Shown here: positions 26,401 to 37,205 of the stretch, piece by piece
How the letters are laid out: each line of letters opens with the position of its first letter
Position numbering within the stretch: the stretch's first letter is position 1
From: Stercorarius parasiticus
Lineage: Eukaryota; Chordata; Aves; Charadriiformes; Stercorariidae
Reading direction: 5' to 3'
NCBI GenBank assembly: GCA_013396915.1
Contig: VWZL01000011.1
Coordinates: 1 to 64,000 of the forward strand
DNA: 64,000 bases
Notes under the pieces: model-generated
Told to the model about the DNA's origin: nothing
The model's database searches: none
What the model saw: the letters and a program-made list of their open reading frames with translations, nothing else
Translations under genes and position numbers: made by a program

Positions 26401-27155
26401 TCATAAATGTGCCACTCAAACATGACAAAAACTAACTGAAGAAGAATAATTTTTTTTAATATCTTTGGGTAAGAAAGGAGACTGACTTGCGTTTTGCATC
26501 AGGAGGTGCTGGTTTGTTATGATCCCAGTAAAAAAGGCAATCAGACTCCGCAAAGTATAATATAAAATGCTCCCATGTCACGTAGAAACTAAAATCCCTC
26601 CAGAAAGTTTGGTAGTATCGGTACGGAATAAAAGTCCCTTTCAAATACCAAACTAGAGAGTAGCTCAGCATTTTGGGAGATCAAGGGAAGTATTTGAATC
26701 ATATGCTGAAACAAGCAACCTGTAAGAGTTACTCAAGAGAGTAAGCTTTAATCTTTCTTCCGCCTGTAGGATCCAGTCACGTGGATCCCTAGCATCACCA
26801 GAATCAGAATAGTGTGGAGTCAGGGCCATAAAGCAGCATGTCCTTCTTGACTGTTACAGAGAAGAGGAAGAGGAATTAAGAGAGATGTAAGTCACAATTG
26901 CCCTCCTTCCTAGAATAAATGGAGAAAACAAAGCACATCATTAACTTCTTGGTTGCTTCTTGTTAAGGTCTTCCATTCCGAACTACAGGTGCACTCCCAC
27001 ACTTATCCAGATTTATGAGAATTTTGATTTATTAAATGATCTGAGACATGATCTATAATTTGATAGCAGTCTCATCTTTTTCCTGGTTCACAGGCTAACT
27101 TTATTCAATGTATAAGCTGTTCACAGGCAAGCCACAAAATTGTATTTGTGTACAG
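20481..27155. other. Unassigned AT-rich DNA
   Basis: No gene or transposon is recognised. It includes the TG tract at 20879-20910 and several isolated short open frames (for example 25612-25854, 26226-26435, and 26456-26671 on the minus strand) without recognisable products. Confidence 0.5.
20879..20910. repeat. (TG)n tract ending in a near-palindrome
   Basis: Alternating TG units with one CG interruption run from 20879 to 20899. The last part, 'tgcgtgtgc', is nearly the reverse complement of 'gcacgcgca' at 20902-20910 (8 of 9 positions). Alternating purine-pyrimidine DNA of this kind can adopt Z-form; no function is implied. Confidence 0.8.
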
Positions 27156-27209
27156 TATTGTTTCTGATTAACAAGTGCCCTTTATTGTTTCTGATTAACA
27201 AGTGCCCTT
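27156..27209. repeat. Perfect 27-bp tandem duplication
   Basis: Units at 27156-27182 and 27183-27209 are identical over 27 bases (beginning 'tattgtttctgattaac', ending 'gtgccctt'). No mismatch separates them, so the duplication is recent or polymorphic, or an assembly slip. Confidence 0.93.
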
Positions 27210-27306
27210 GATTTCCCATTCCCATTACCTTTAGCAGCTGAGGAGACAGTGCTCTGAATATTCAACCTGATGATCGTATTTTAAGTGTCTACAGATTTCA
27301 CTTCCA

Positions 27307-27328
27307 GGTGAGAAAAATGTTTCTCACC
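27307..27328. repeat. Perfect 9-bp hairpin
   Basis: The arm 'ggtgagaaa' at 27307-27315 is the exact reverse complement of 27320-27328, with the four-base loop 'aatg'. No associated feature is seen. Confidence 0.7.
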
Positions 27329-28096
27329 GGAATTCCTGGGACTCTTTTGACATAATGAAATCGTTGATTTGAGATTTCAAACATTTGAAGATACTAAGTA
27401 AACATACTTTTGGGAGGGTGAATAAAGAAAATTACTTTCTTTTTTTTGTTTCATGGTAATGTGCAAAAACATGGCGTCCTTTATCTCTTAATTACCTGTC
27501 TTATCTGCCAGACTATTTCCTCCTATTTTCAGCAGTATTTGTCCATTCATAGGGTGGCTCCAAAAGAAAATTAGACATTTAATTTCTTATACATATAAAT
27601 ATGTATTCTTATACATATAGATCTTTCCAGATATTTTCTAAGGAGCAACCTTCTAATACACCATGACTCAGAACGCTCTCAGAGGAAAACCTAGAGCTCT
27701 GAAGAAACACAACAGGTTGCCATTGCAGGAGTGAAGAACTTTCACCTGGCCACTCTCTGCATGTAATTCAAGGTGATGTTCCTTGTATTCCTGATGGGCC
27801 AATGCACAATCTGTCTGTCAGTGAGGTTGGCTGTTACAATGTCAGCCTTTTGAATTTTCTGTGGGAAATAACATAGGGAGATGAAGCTTCCAAAGGAATT
27901 CCCCAAAGAAAAGCAGAAGATGTCTTCATGTCAGTTTTAGTCATTTAGATACGTGAGCTAATGCAACTAAAGTTTCCCCATTTACCTGAAAGATATTGGG
28001 GATTTTATGCCAGGGGTTCTTCCCTTATCCATTACTATACAATTAGACAATATCTGACAGAATCAGATTAAAATTAGCTATTACCTTCAATTGTTC

Positions 28097-28142
28097 CATA
28101 TTCAGTCCTTCAACATCTTCATATTCAGTCCTTCAACATCTT
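28097..28142. repeat. Perfect 23-bp tandem duplication
   Basis: Units at 28097-28119 and 28120-28142 are identical (beginning 'catattcagtccttcaac'). It is the second perfect tandem duplication within 1 kb. Confidence 0.93.
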
Positions 28143-28590
28143 GTCTTTTTAGACAGCAATTCTCAAGTGACTTGAATTCAGCATGAACTCTGTTTCCCAA
28201 GATATTGTGAGAAAATGAAATCCTTCAGGAATTTTCTGGTGAGTCAGTGTAACATTCTGAAAATCTCTGAAGGAAACATGAAATGGGATTAAAAACAGAA
28301 GATAAAAATAGAGAAAGGCAAGGACAAAAAAGAAGGCTAAGGAAATGTAGGACATGCACAAAAGTGTAGATTGTGATACAGTACAGCAGAACGGCAGACA
28401 AGCAAAGATTAAGCAAACTTCAGACAGAAAGCAGAGGATGTCCAGTCATGATGGGATTATAGAAAAGCAAGAATTGCACAAAAGGAGAACCAGAAGCTGA
28501 AAATAAGGATGATGTTCTGATTCATTTGAGATCATAGTCAAAACTTCAGTTGATGGCAGAATTAGGCTATAAATATACAGAAAAAACCCT

Positions 28591-28626
28591 GTACATATAT
28601 ATATAAAAAAACCATATATATATATG
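28591..28626. repeat. TA-rich inverted tract
   Basis: Two TA runs flank a central A7 ('tatatata-aaaaaa-cca-tatatata'). They can pair with each other. This is low-complexity sequence. Confidence 0.75.
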
Positions 28627-29139
28627 TTAAACATATACATGTACAGACATACAGTTGTAGCCACATATGTAAATGCATATATGGCAGGGAAATGCAATTA
28701 TAATAGACACACATCTGAACATACTGAAAAAATAGCTTAATTGGATACTGATAGCAGTCTATCCAGAACAGTGTATGTGGATTTACCTTTGTCATCCAGA
28801 AGCAATGTGGAAAAATGTCTATGAAATGACCTTGAGTGGAGACAATATTCTATATTTTTAGAATCGGTATTCTAGTTTTAAAACATGATTCGACACTTTC
28901 AAAGTAAATAAAACACACTTTATGATTAGCAGTCCTGTGTCCACAGATTTCTGTTGGTCAGGACATTGATGTGCTAAATTTTCAAGTTTGGATAAAGCTT
29001 CACTTGCTTTTGTGGGAAGGTCTTATCAAAGATAAGAAACAGAGAGAATTTTCTGTCAAGAATTGCTATACCTAGTCAGATGACCTGCCCCAAAATGGAG
29101 ACACAATAAAATACTGTTTGTAGAAAACCTGTTTGAGAG

Positions 29140-29460
29140 GCTATGTTGAGAAACTTGCAAGGTCGTCTTAACAAGATGACGGGGTGTTTGTGTGTCAGTG
29201 TGAGTGTCTGGCAAACAGACTATCATAACCTTGTCTCTGCTGTAGTCCTGGAGCGCTGCCTTGCAGAGCTTGTCCATGGGAGGCTGCCAGGCACCTCTGC
29301 AGGTCCTTCAGCCTTCGCTCACCTCATGGGTGCCAAGCAGCCTCCTTCTGCGACCTTCCCTTCCTTTGGCTCCGCACACCCATGCTCTGTCTGCAGGACG
29401 ACAAAGTTGTCTGTGGAGAGATACGCAGCCTTTCCAAGAACATCTCTTAAAAAGAAATGA
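29140..29460 (+). other. GC-richer island with a 105-codon open frame, unidentified
   Basis: The block at about 29170-29450 is clearly richer in C and G than the surrounding sequence. It holds an open frame at 29143-29460 whose start lies in AT-rich DNA. The predicted product is rich in A, S, P and C, with a basic end (RTSLKKK), and matches no family I recognise. A second frame at 29261-29488 and an antisense frame at 29308-29511 overlap it, so length alone is weak evidence. The block could be a transcript exon, a CpG-poor regulatory element or an unrecognised repeat. Confidence 0.15.
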
Positions 29461-31615
29461 CTTCACATTACACTTAACAGTGAAATAAAAAATCCTCTCA
29501 ACAGGATCCAATTTAGTTAGAACAGCTTCTACAGGCCATCTCTCCCCAAGGGTGTAGTTCTGCTAGAAAATTATGCAGTGTACATGTACTTGATGAAGCA
29601 TTTGTTCAGAGATGTTTCATATTCAAAAGATACCAGGAGAGAGCTCCGGTCAACACTGTCATATCATTGCGCTGAAAAGGAATTGTACTAGGAAGGAAGA
29701 AGAAGTGTCATTCTGGAAGTACAAACAATTACTTTGGTGTGTTTTGGAGCTTGTGTGTTTTCAGGTATAACAGTGTTTGAAATCAACAAAAAAATAACCT
29801 CATACAAACATTGATACACAGAGTTTGTTGAAAAGCAATGATTGCAAACAAAAAACAAAACAAAAAAGAAGCCAAAAGCAAACCAATTTGATCTAGTCAC
29901 ATAAGCTATTGCAGACTGCTGATTTTGCTTTCCTTTATTGTAGTTCCCAATATTTTTGTGTCCTACTGAGATGGCTGTTATGCGTGTACACTTCAGAGAG
30001 AAATGATAAAAGAGATATATTTTTTTTCTGTGTGAGAGAAAAAGCTTTGTTGTTTTTATGTGCTGCATTACTGGGTAGGAGTAGAAACAGACAGCAAAAC
30101 AAATGTGTCCTATGTATAGCCAGACTGAAATGTACTGCAGCAGGATCGAGTCTAGACCAATATGCTATACTATCTTCAAGGGAAAACAAAAACACTGAAG
30201 ACATCAGGCTAGATTTGTAAATAAAAAAATCCAAACTTTTAAAAGCTACAATGTCCTGAAGTTTCCACTTTCTGTTTCTCCTTCATATTCTTGCTATTTG
30301 AAGTTCACCTGAAATAGCTTTAACGATTGTCTTACACCCTTGTTTTTTGTACGTACAACACACAGGTTTTTTTACACGCAATGCACACAACGTACCCTTA
30401 CTTGAAAGTTCCATTTTGTGTCAAGGGAGAGAAAAATAACAGTTAAAAAACAAAGGATATACACTCATAATTACCCTTGGAAATCTTGCTCCAGCCAAAA
30501 TTGTGTTTTGATATTTGAAATATTGATACCTTATTGACAAGTTTATTTCAAGGCATGTTTATGATGTGTATTCCTCTTTACATTCCACTTGTTTACATGG
30601 AACCTTCCACTTGAGAAAATATTTCGTAACCAACATACTTGCTTTCAATATTCCTGGGTGAAATCAAATATCTATAAAATGTATCTCTTAAATGAAAGCA
30701 AATGAGTAAAAAAAAGTAGATAAAAGTAAAAAAAAAGAAACTGAAACAGCTTGAAAAGATTGATGATGCTAACAATTCATGTGTTCGAGCTCTTTATTTC
30801 AAGCAATTTAACCAATGAAACATTTTCTCCCAGTAGCAAACTGCTCACAAATTAAACATGATTTTTAAAAATGTGCATTTGTTTTAAATTTCAAAAGATA
30901 GGTGTTACCAGAATATTTGTGCTACAGATGAAGTGCCTGCTTATTAACTGTAATCAGAGACAAAGTATAAGGGATGCATTGTACTTGGCTCTGAATATTC
31001 ATGCACATGTGGCACCACACAAATTTTCTAAAACCTTTTTCTCTCTTTTTGTTTTTTCCTGAAAAAAATTGTGGCCACAGATAGTTTGCGGTATAGTTTT
31101 GTTTGTGCACCTGTTTGAGGAAAATTGCCTGGTTATTTGAGTACTTAAGTGTCTGGTTGGTGCCTAAAACTGAAATCAAAATAAGAGTGATTGCATATGC
31201 CATTTACCAAGCAGAAGAAGGTGGGTAGCTGAAGCTGTTCTCACAGTTGTGATAATTGATATTTATATTTGTTTGAATCATTGAATACCAGATTAAATTC
31301 TACTTTCTGGCTACTAAATGGCGTAGACCACAACGATAACGAAGTTGGTAATGGACTTAGGAGCATCAAATGGAAGCTGTCACATGGAAAAGATCAGCTA
31401 AACATTGTATTATTTTGAAGTTTCAAATATCAGTAAAATGTAACCACATGGAAAAATAGTCTATTTTGTCATACTACAGTTTTTCTGCTTCTTGCAGGTG
31501 AGAGAAAAGAAAAACAGAAGCCCAGGATGGGGCAAAAAAATAGGTTAGGTGGTTCATCTGGTACAGCAACCAGAATAAGAAGCATCTGTGGCTTCAAATT
31601 TATGAGAACAAGTTT
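29461..31615. other. Unassigned AT-rich DNA
   Basis: No gene, RNA or transposon is recognised here. Short open frames around 29688-30234 overlap on both strands without recognisable products. Confidence 0.5.
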
Positions 31616-31720
31616 TACTTGTAATTAAACTGGTAGCTTCTTAAAGACAGGCCTTCTTTTTGTTTAGCATTGAACACTGATGGGACTGAGCCAGCTGGAG
31701 TGCACAAGGCTGGCATTTGC
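31616..31720 (+). repeat. Possible relic of an old SINE/LINE tail
   Basis: The stretch 'agcttcttaaagacaggcc' followed by 'ttctttttgtttagcattg' and 'gatgggactgagcca' resembles, from memory, the 3' tail of ancient amniote MIR/L2-like repeats ('aaactcttcagggcagggac', 'tctttttgttctgtg'). The similarity is short and unaligned. Confidence 0.25.
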
Positions 31721-34374
31721 ATGTTGATTTAGCTGATCAGAATAAGCAGAAAGCCATCTGAAGAAAGAAACAGGTATACCACAAAAAGTAAAACAGTGTA
31801 AACAGCTGGGGTTCACCAACCAGAATCATTTAGACTACAGCCCCTAGCAACTTTCACCCAAGATGTAAGCCCTTTTCAAACACGCAGGGCAAAAATATAC
31901 TTCCTAAAAAGCTTTGTTGATCAAAATAACTTTTTCAAAGTCCTCACAGGCACATTGGTAAAAGGTTATCTGATTCTCCTTGAAGTGTCCACAAGTCTCT
32001 CTCTGTCTGTCTGGTAAACCACTAAAACGTTTTCACTTGAAATTAAAGTTACTTGAGTCATAATTAAAGAACAATGTTAATGAATGTTTTTCCCTTATAA
32101 ATTACTCAGAATTGTGGGGTTTGGAGTATTATTTTGTGGGTTCTTTTAATTATACCATACTGCTTTTTTTTTTCCCACTTGTTAGAATACCTAAAAAATA
32201 CAATAAAGAAAACCAAAACTATTGCTTATAAATTTTTGCTTCCTGGACTCACCTAGCTGCTAAGAACAGGAGCCCTGATTAGCCTCCTCTTGCTCTTTCA
32301 GGCCTGTTAAGTTGCGGTACCTTACATCATATAACTAAATAAAAACCAGGGAACTGTTTTCTGTCATAAATAGCAGCACTTTGTATCAACTGAACGCTTG
32401 TAAGGTCTCCTTACCAGGCTAAGACTGACAGCAGGGCATGTTATGAAATCTGAGTTTTTCCCTTGGCTTTTAAAAGACGTGGATACAAATCAGGATTTCT
32501 AAAAAGTAATACCACAGACAGTGGCAGTTCAGTGCTGGAGTGGATCTCATAAATAAAACAGTACTAGTTAATAATGAGGTTGTACTTCAGTGTTTTGTTG
32601 GATCAAAGACCTCATGAATGATGAGATTCTGGACAGTGATCAGTAAAAGCCTAGTCAGTCGAGCTTGAAAACTATATATCTTGTCCATGTAAGAGTAAAA
32701 TAGGGACAAGTGAAAAAAAAACAGGCTGTGATTATTCTGAAAGCCTTGAAAATTTTGTAATTGATGCTCAGGGAAATCTGGAAAAGGCTATTATTAAGTC
32801 AGTGTAAAAAGCTGAAGAAACCAGCTGTGCCAGCCAGAAACCGGTAAACATTGGCTGTGTTTACTTTTACCTAACTTTCTTGGGACAAAGATGATGACAA
32901 GTGCCTTGATCTGTAATAAACTGGGGGAAAGTGGGATTTTTAGTAAAGTAGTTCAGTATATCTTAAAGGTCTTCATGTTATGAAAAAATTCATTCAGGAA
33001 GCACAGAAAAGAGGTATCTTGCATCAGAATGTGAGTTTTTGACTATGTGTGTCTGTGTAAGCCTCAACTAGGTTAGAAAAAGATTAATTGAATGTTCATT
33101 CAACTGAATGACACTTCTGACATTTTTCTGCACTACTATTAATTATTACTGTGACTTTGGAACTGTGTATAGAGTATGATACTCGGTAGTCAAAATTTAA
33201 GTTATTAAGTAGGCTTTGCTTCACCTTTGACCCCTATCAAACCCAAAAGTTTTACTACTCTGCCAGGATAATTTATAAATCTAAAAGTATAAATGACCAC
33301 AGGAAAGAACATAAAAAGATTAGTGTAGTATGCTAACTGGTATTTCTGGACAATGTACTCTCTCATGTGAAAAACCAAAATAATGTGGGCATTCTGAAAA
33401 TTGAAAGTTGCTTTGATTCCCTGATGAACAGTGTAATATTGCAAGAGAAAGCCTGAGAGCTTTGTTCTCAAAAAAGAAAAAAAAAAAAATTAAAAAAAAA
33501 TGCTTACAATTGGTCTAATGATATGGAAAACTATAAAATGCTAAAGAATCCTGTATAGATGATCAGTATTGCTTGCTTATGAACTCTTGCCCTAGTCTAC
33601 CTTAACCCTACCCCTGGAATCATACAACCTTCTTGCACAATGACTGACAGTTGTTTTGAAATATTTCAAGTTTTGTGATTATTGCTACGGTTCACAGTGA
33701 GATTTTTCCCCTCATGCAACACAGTGAGTTAGACTGCCTGTCACTTGCTATCTGTGTTTATTCTCTACATACTAATTTTATTACCTTTGCTATTTTCCCA
33801 CAGCTGCGCAGCAGACAGAAACTGCCTCAGAACTACTGTTAATGTCGTCAGTGGCTTCAAATCATCTATACCTTTGACTAAGTAATAATTTTATACACAC
33901 TACTCTATCTAACTGAACTTGAATGTTAGGAAATGTTAGCTATGAATCTCAAACTTTAAAGTTTTTAAGAGCTTGTTCATCTTAGCTACTAATAAAATGT
34001 TATCGTTAGGATTATTTGGTATTGTGGACAGAAATTACTAATTTATAATTTAAAAAAATGTTAAACAAAATTTAGAAGGGAAAATTGAAGAAATTCTACA
34101 TCTTTGTGAGGGTAAACTATCTAGAAGAGTCAAATAGCCTCTAAAAGAAATTTTTAAAAATATATGGAGAGGAGATCAACTGGTATGTGAATGACTTCTG
34201 TGGATTATCTACAGTGCATTTACTACTTTGGAAAAAAACCACTGTTCTCGCCCCAAGGAGCTGACAGTCAAATTCAGACAGAACAGCTGATACATACATA
34301 CATATGTGCCAAAATAAGCTGGATATAAAATCTAAACATTTCCCAGAATACAGTTTGAGATTGATAAACAATTC
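31721..34374. other. Unassigned AT-rich DNA
   Basis: Nothing recognisable is seen apart from the A-rich tract at 33470-33500. Confidence 0.5.
33470..33500. repeat. A-rich tract
   Basis: Runs of A are interrupted by single G and TT. This is low-complexity sequence with no recognisable retroposon body on either side. Confidence 0.85.
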
Positions 34375-35580
34375 GTGTCACTTACCTCGTTGAGTCAAGT
34401 GATGCAAGGCAGAGTACAGAGGGAGCTGGCGGGAGAGCTCACCAAGCCTCTCTCCATCATTTATCAACAATCCTGGTCAACAGGGGAGGTACCAGATGCC
34501 TGGAGGGTGGCTAATGTGACGCCCATCTACAAGAAGGGTTGGAAGGAGGATCCGGGGAACTCCAGGCCTGTCAGCCTGACCTCGATACCAGGAAAGATCA
34601 TGGAGAGGATCTCATTGAGTGAGCTCTCACGGCAAGTGCAGGGCAGCCAAGGGATCAGGGCCAGCCAGCATGGGTTTAGGAAAGGGAGGTCCTGCTTAAC
34701 CAACCCGATCTCCTTCTATGACCATGTGACCCGCCTTCTGGATGCAGGGAAGGCTGTGGACGTTGTCTATCTGGACTTTGGTAAGGCCTTTGACACTGTC
34801 CCCCACAGCATTCTCCTGGAGGAGCTGGCGAATCATGGCATAGACAAGTGTACTCTTCGCTGGGTTAAAAACTGGCTGGATGGCCGTGCCCAGAGAGTTG
34901 TGATTAATGGGGTGAAATCCTCTTGGCGGCCGGTCACCAGCGGTGTCCCTCAGGGCTCAGTTTTGGGGCCAGTTTTGTTTAATATCTTTATCAATGATCT
35001 GGATGAGGGGATTGAGTGCACCCTCAGTAAGTTTGCAGACGACACCAAACTAGGTGGGAGTGTTGATCTGCTTGAGGGTAGGAAGGCTCTACAGAGGGAC
35101 CTGGACAGGCTGGATCGATGGGCCAAGGCCAATTGTATGAGGTTTAATAAGGCCAAGTGCCGGGTCCTGCATTTCGGTCACAACAACCCCAAGCAACGCT
35201 ACAGGCTTGGGGAAGAGTGGCTAGAAAGCTGCCCAGCAGCAGAAAAGGACCTGGGAGTGCTGGTGGATGGCCAGCTTAACATGAGCCAGCAGTGTGCCCA
35301 GGTGGCCACGAAGGCCAACAGCATTCTGGCTTGTATCAGGAATAGCATGGCCAGCAGGAGTAGGGAAGTGATCGTGCCTCTGTACTCGGCACTGGCGAGG
35401 CCTCACCTGGAGTACTGTGTTCAGTTCTGGGCCCCTCTGTACAAGAGGGACACTGAAGTGCTGGAGCGTGTCCAGAGGAGAGCATGCTCTAGTGGCAGAG
35501 ATTGTAGTGGGGTTTTTTTGTGTGTGTATGGTTGGGCTCGATCATCTCAAAGGTCCTTTCCAACCATGAAGATTCTATGA
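34375..35580 (+). pseudogene. CR1 ORF2 reverse transcriptase fragment, frame open for 401 codons
   Basis: This encodes the polymerase of a non-LTR retrotransposon, which would copy CR1 RNA at a nicked chromosomal target. Residues about 10-369 are CR1-derived. Visible landmarks are [30 protein letters not shown], motif [16 protein letters not shown] with Asp134, motif [16 protein letters not shown] at about 189-203, and motif [11 protein letters not shown] with Asp222-Asp223. All three catalytic aspartates are present and the frame has no stop or frameshift. The endonuclease half of ORF2 is absent through 5' truncation. The C-terminal end is replaced by about 30 out-of-family residues created by the 346-base deletion. 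The first nine residues come from flanking DNA. It is a dead fragment: no CR1 promoter and no complete protein. Confidence 0.93.
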
Positions 35581-35605
35581 TTCTCTGATTCTATGATTCT
35601 ATGAT
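34401..35605 (+). mobile_element. CR1 LINE, young-looking, 5'-truncated, 346-bp internal deletion
   Basis: CR1 similarity begins near 34401 and runs to the octamer tail at 35573-35605, which includes four ATTCT-type units (one reads TTCTCTG). The body encodes the reverse transcriptase and part of the C-terminal domain of ORF2. At 35483 the sequence jumps from 'gtccagaggagagc' to 'atgctctagtggcagag'. Compared with the sister copy at 40818-41317, this removes the equivalent of 40880-41225 (346 bases), with a shared GC at both edges. Its 3' untranslated end ('gtagtggggtttttttgtg', 'gatcatctcaaaggtcc') matches the sister copy with only a few differences and differs from the copies at 1, 6773 and 10856. 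No clear target-site duplication is visible, as is usual for CR1. Confidence 0.97.
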
Positions 35606-37126
35606 TTCTGTTTAGATCTTCTAAAATATTTTTTGAACAACGTGAAAACCTGTCTTTAAATCATTAGATAAATTAAATATTCATAATACATTTACATGTG
35701 CTGTAAAAGAATGTAAACATTCATACAACTGGTATAGTAAGCTAAGATAGCATAAATTGAGCTCTTTGAATCACAGTGAAACCAAAGATGCCTTTGGAGG
35801 CAATTAGGCGCTTTTTATTGAAGTGTGATACTTCAATCAACAGAGGAGAATCAGTAACATGTATTGTGTAATATTTAGGTTGCCAGTCACCGATCAAAGG
35901 ATTAAACTTATTATGGGTATATGCAGACATATATATATATATATATATCTTCTATCTAGATCAGTATATGCACATTTATATGGTATATGCACAAAAATAA
36001 ATGTTAAAAAAGCCAAACCCAAATGACTGCCAGTGATAATAAAAAAAACCCTCAATATAAAGTGGAAGAAATCGTTGTCAAATAATGACAAATTTGATCA
36101 TAAAAGTGATTCACATATTTTGAGTCACAAATATATAAATAATTGGTGAATTATCTTATGAGCTAATGAGTACCAAATTATGTAAACTACTCATTTAATA
36201 TGGTTTAACCTGACCTATTGCCCTTTAGTATTCTACTGAGCACCAGCTTTTAACTTATATTCATCAAACAGCAAAATTTTAAATAGCTAAAGCAGATTAT
36301 AAAGTAGAGTCATAGATTTTCCCAGTAACTAGCTAAATTTTATCATCTTTTTAAATTTATGATCTGATTCCCAGGTACTCATCATAACACATTTGTGCTG
36401 TCTTACCCAAAGCACTTTAGGCTATGTTTAAAAATAAAAGTGGAAGTTTAATCACATTTGATATTCTCTAGTCAATGTAGTGCCTAAATATTCATTAAGG
36501 AAAAAAAAAAAACACATAAAAGCAAAAAGGCACCCTGAATAAAATTGAATGTAGGGTCAGAGTTAAGATCTCTGCACATAATAGAAACTCTAAGTTACAG
36601 AAAATGAGCTCTATGAGTATTAGAAAAAACTGATATGAGCCTGGAAACCATCTTGACTATCAAGGGATGTGTATTTCATTTTCAATGTGTGATTTTTAAT
36701 ATAAATATTTAATGAAAATATTATTAAAATATTCAGTTAATGAAATAAACTGATGGAAGCACCACCAAAACCAGCTTACTTAATATTCACTAAATGAAAT
36801 GGAAACATTTATCGAGGATATTATTTCAGTCTTCAGAGAGGTTTCATACATTACACTTTTTAGGACTATTTAAAGCATCATTATTATGAGTTCTCAACTT
36901 TTTTGCTAAATAGGATGATAGATTTAGGGGGGAAAACCCCCAATGTATACCTAGGAAAAGAAAGACTTGATTTATCTTTATTCAGACTCACTAGAACCTA
37001 CTATAAATGTTAACATTTCCAGTATTTTAAAGAACATAAACAGCATTTGTAGCCATCATAGAAGACTGAGCAGTCATACTTTCTAATGACCATTGTGTTG
37101 TGACCTAGAATGAAATGAGAGAAAAG
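35606..37126. other. Unassigned AT-rich DNA
   Basis: No gene is recognised. It contains the (AT)10 tract at 35929 and an A13 run near 36500. Confidence 0.5.
35929..35948. repeat. (AT)10 microsatellite
   Basis: A perfect dinucleotide run of 20 bases. Confidence 0.95.
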
Positions 37127-37205
37127 CAAGACCACAGGTGATCATTTAGTCCAGATTCCTTCCTAGCTTTGCCTAGATCATTCGTGCCCGATCTTTTCCT
37201 AAAGA
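37127..37205 (-). repeat. Possible ancient CR1/L3 3'-end relic
   Basis: On the plus strand, 'ggtgatcatttagtccagat' followed by 'tgcctagatcattcgtgcc' resembles the reverse complement of the 3' untranslated end of old CR1/L3 elements. There, 'ggtcatctagtcca' and 'ctagatcattcctgacag' occur in the same order. It covers only about 80 bases and no octamer tail remains. Confidence 0.38.

Larger units (their letters stand above)
27329..29139. other. Unassigned AT-rich DNA
   Basis: No gene is recognised. The stretch holds the 23-bp duplication at 28097 and the TA-rich tract at 28591. Confidence 0.5.

Noticed and set aside
26456..26671. 71-codon minus-strand frame rich in aromatic residues
   Set aside because: Too short, with no recognised domain and no splice context.
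34950..35406. Minus-strand open frames at 34950-35156 and 35221-35406
   Set aside because: They lie antisense to the CR1 reverse transcriptase frame and have no independent support.
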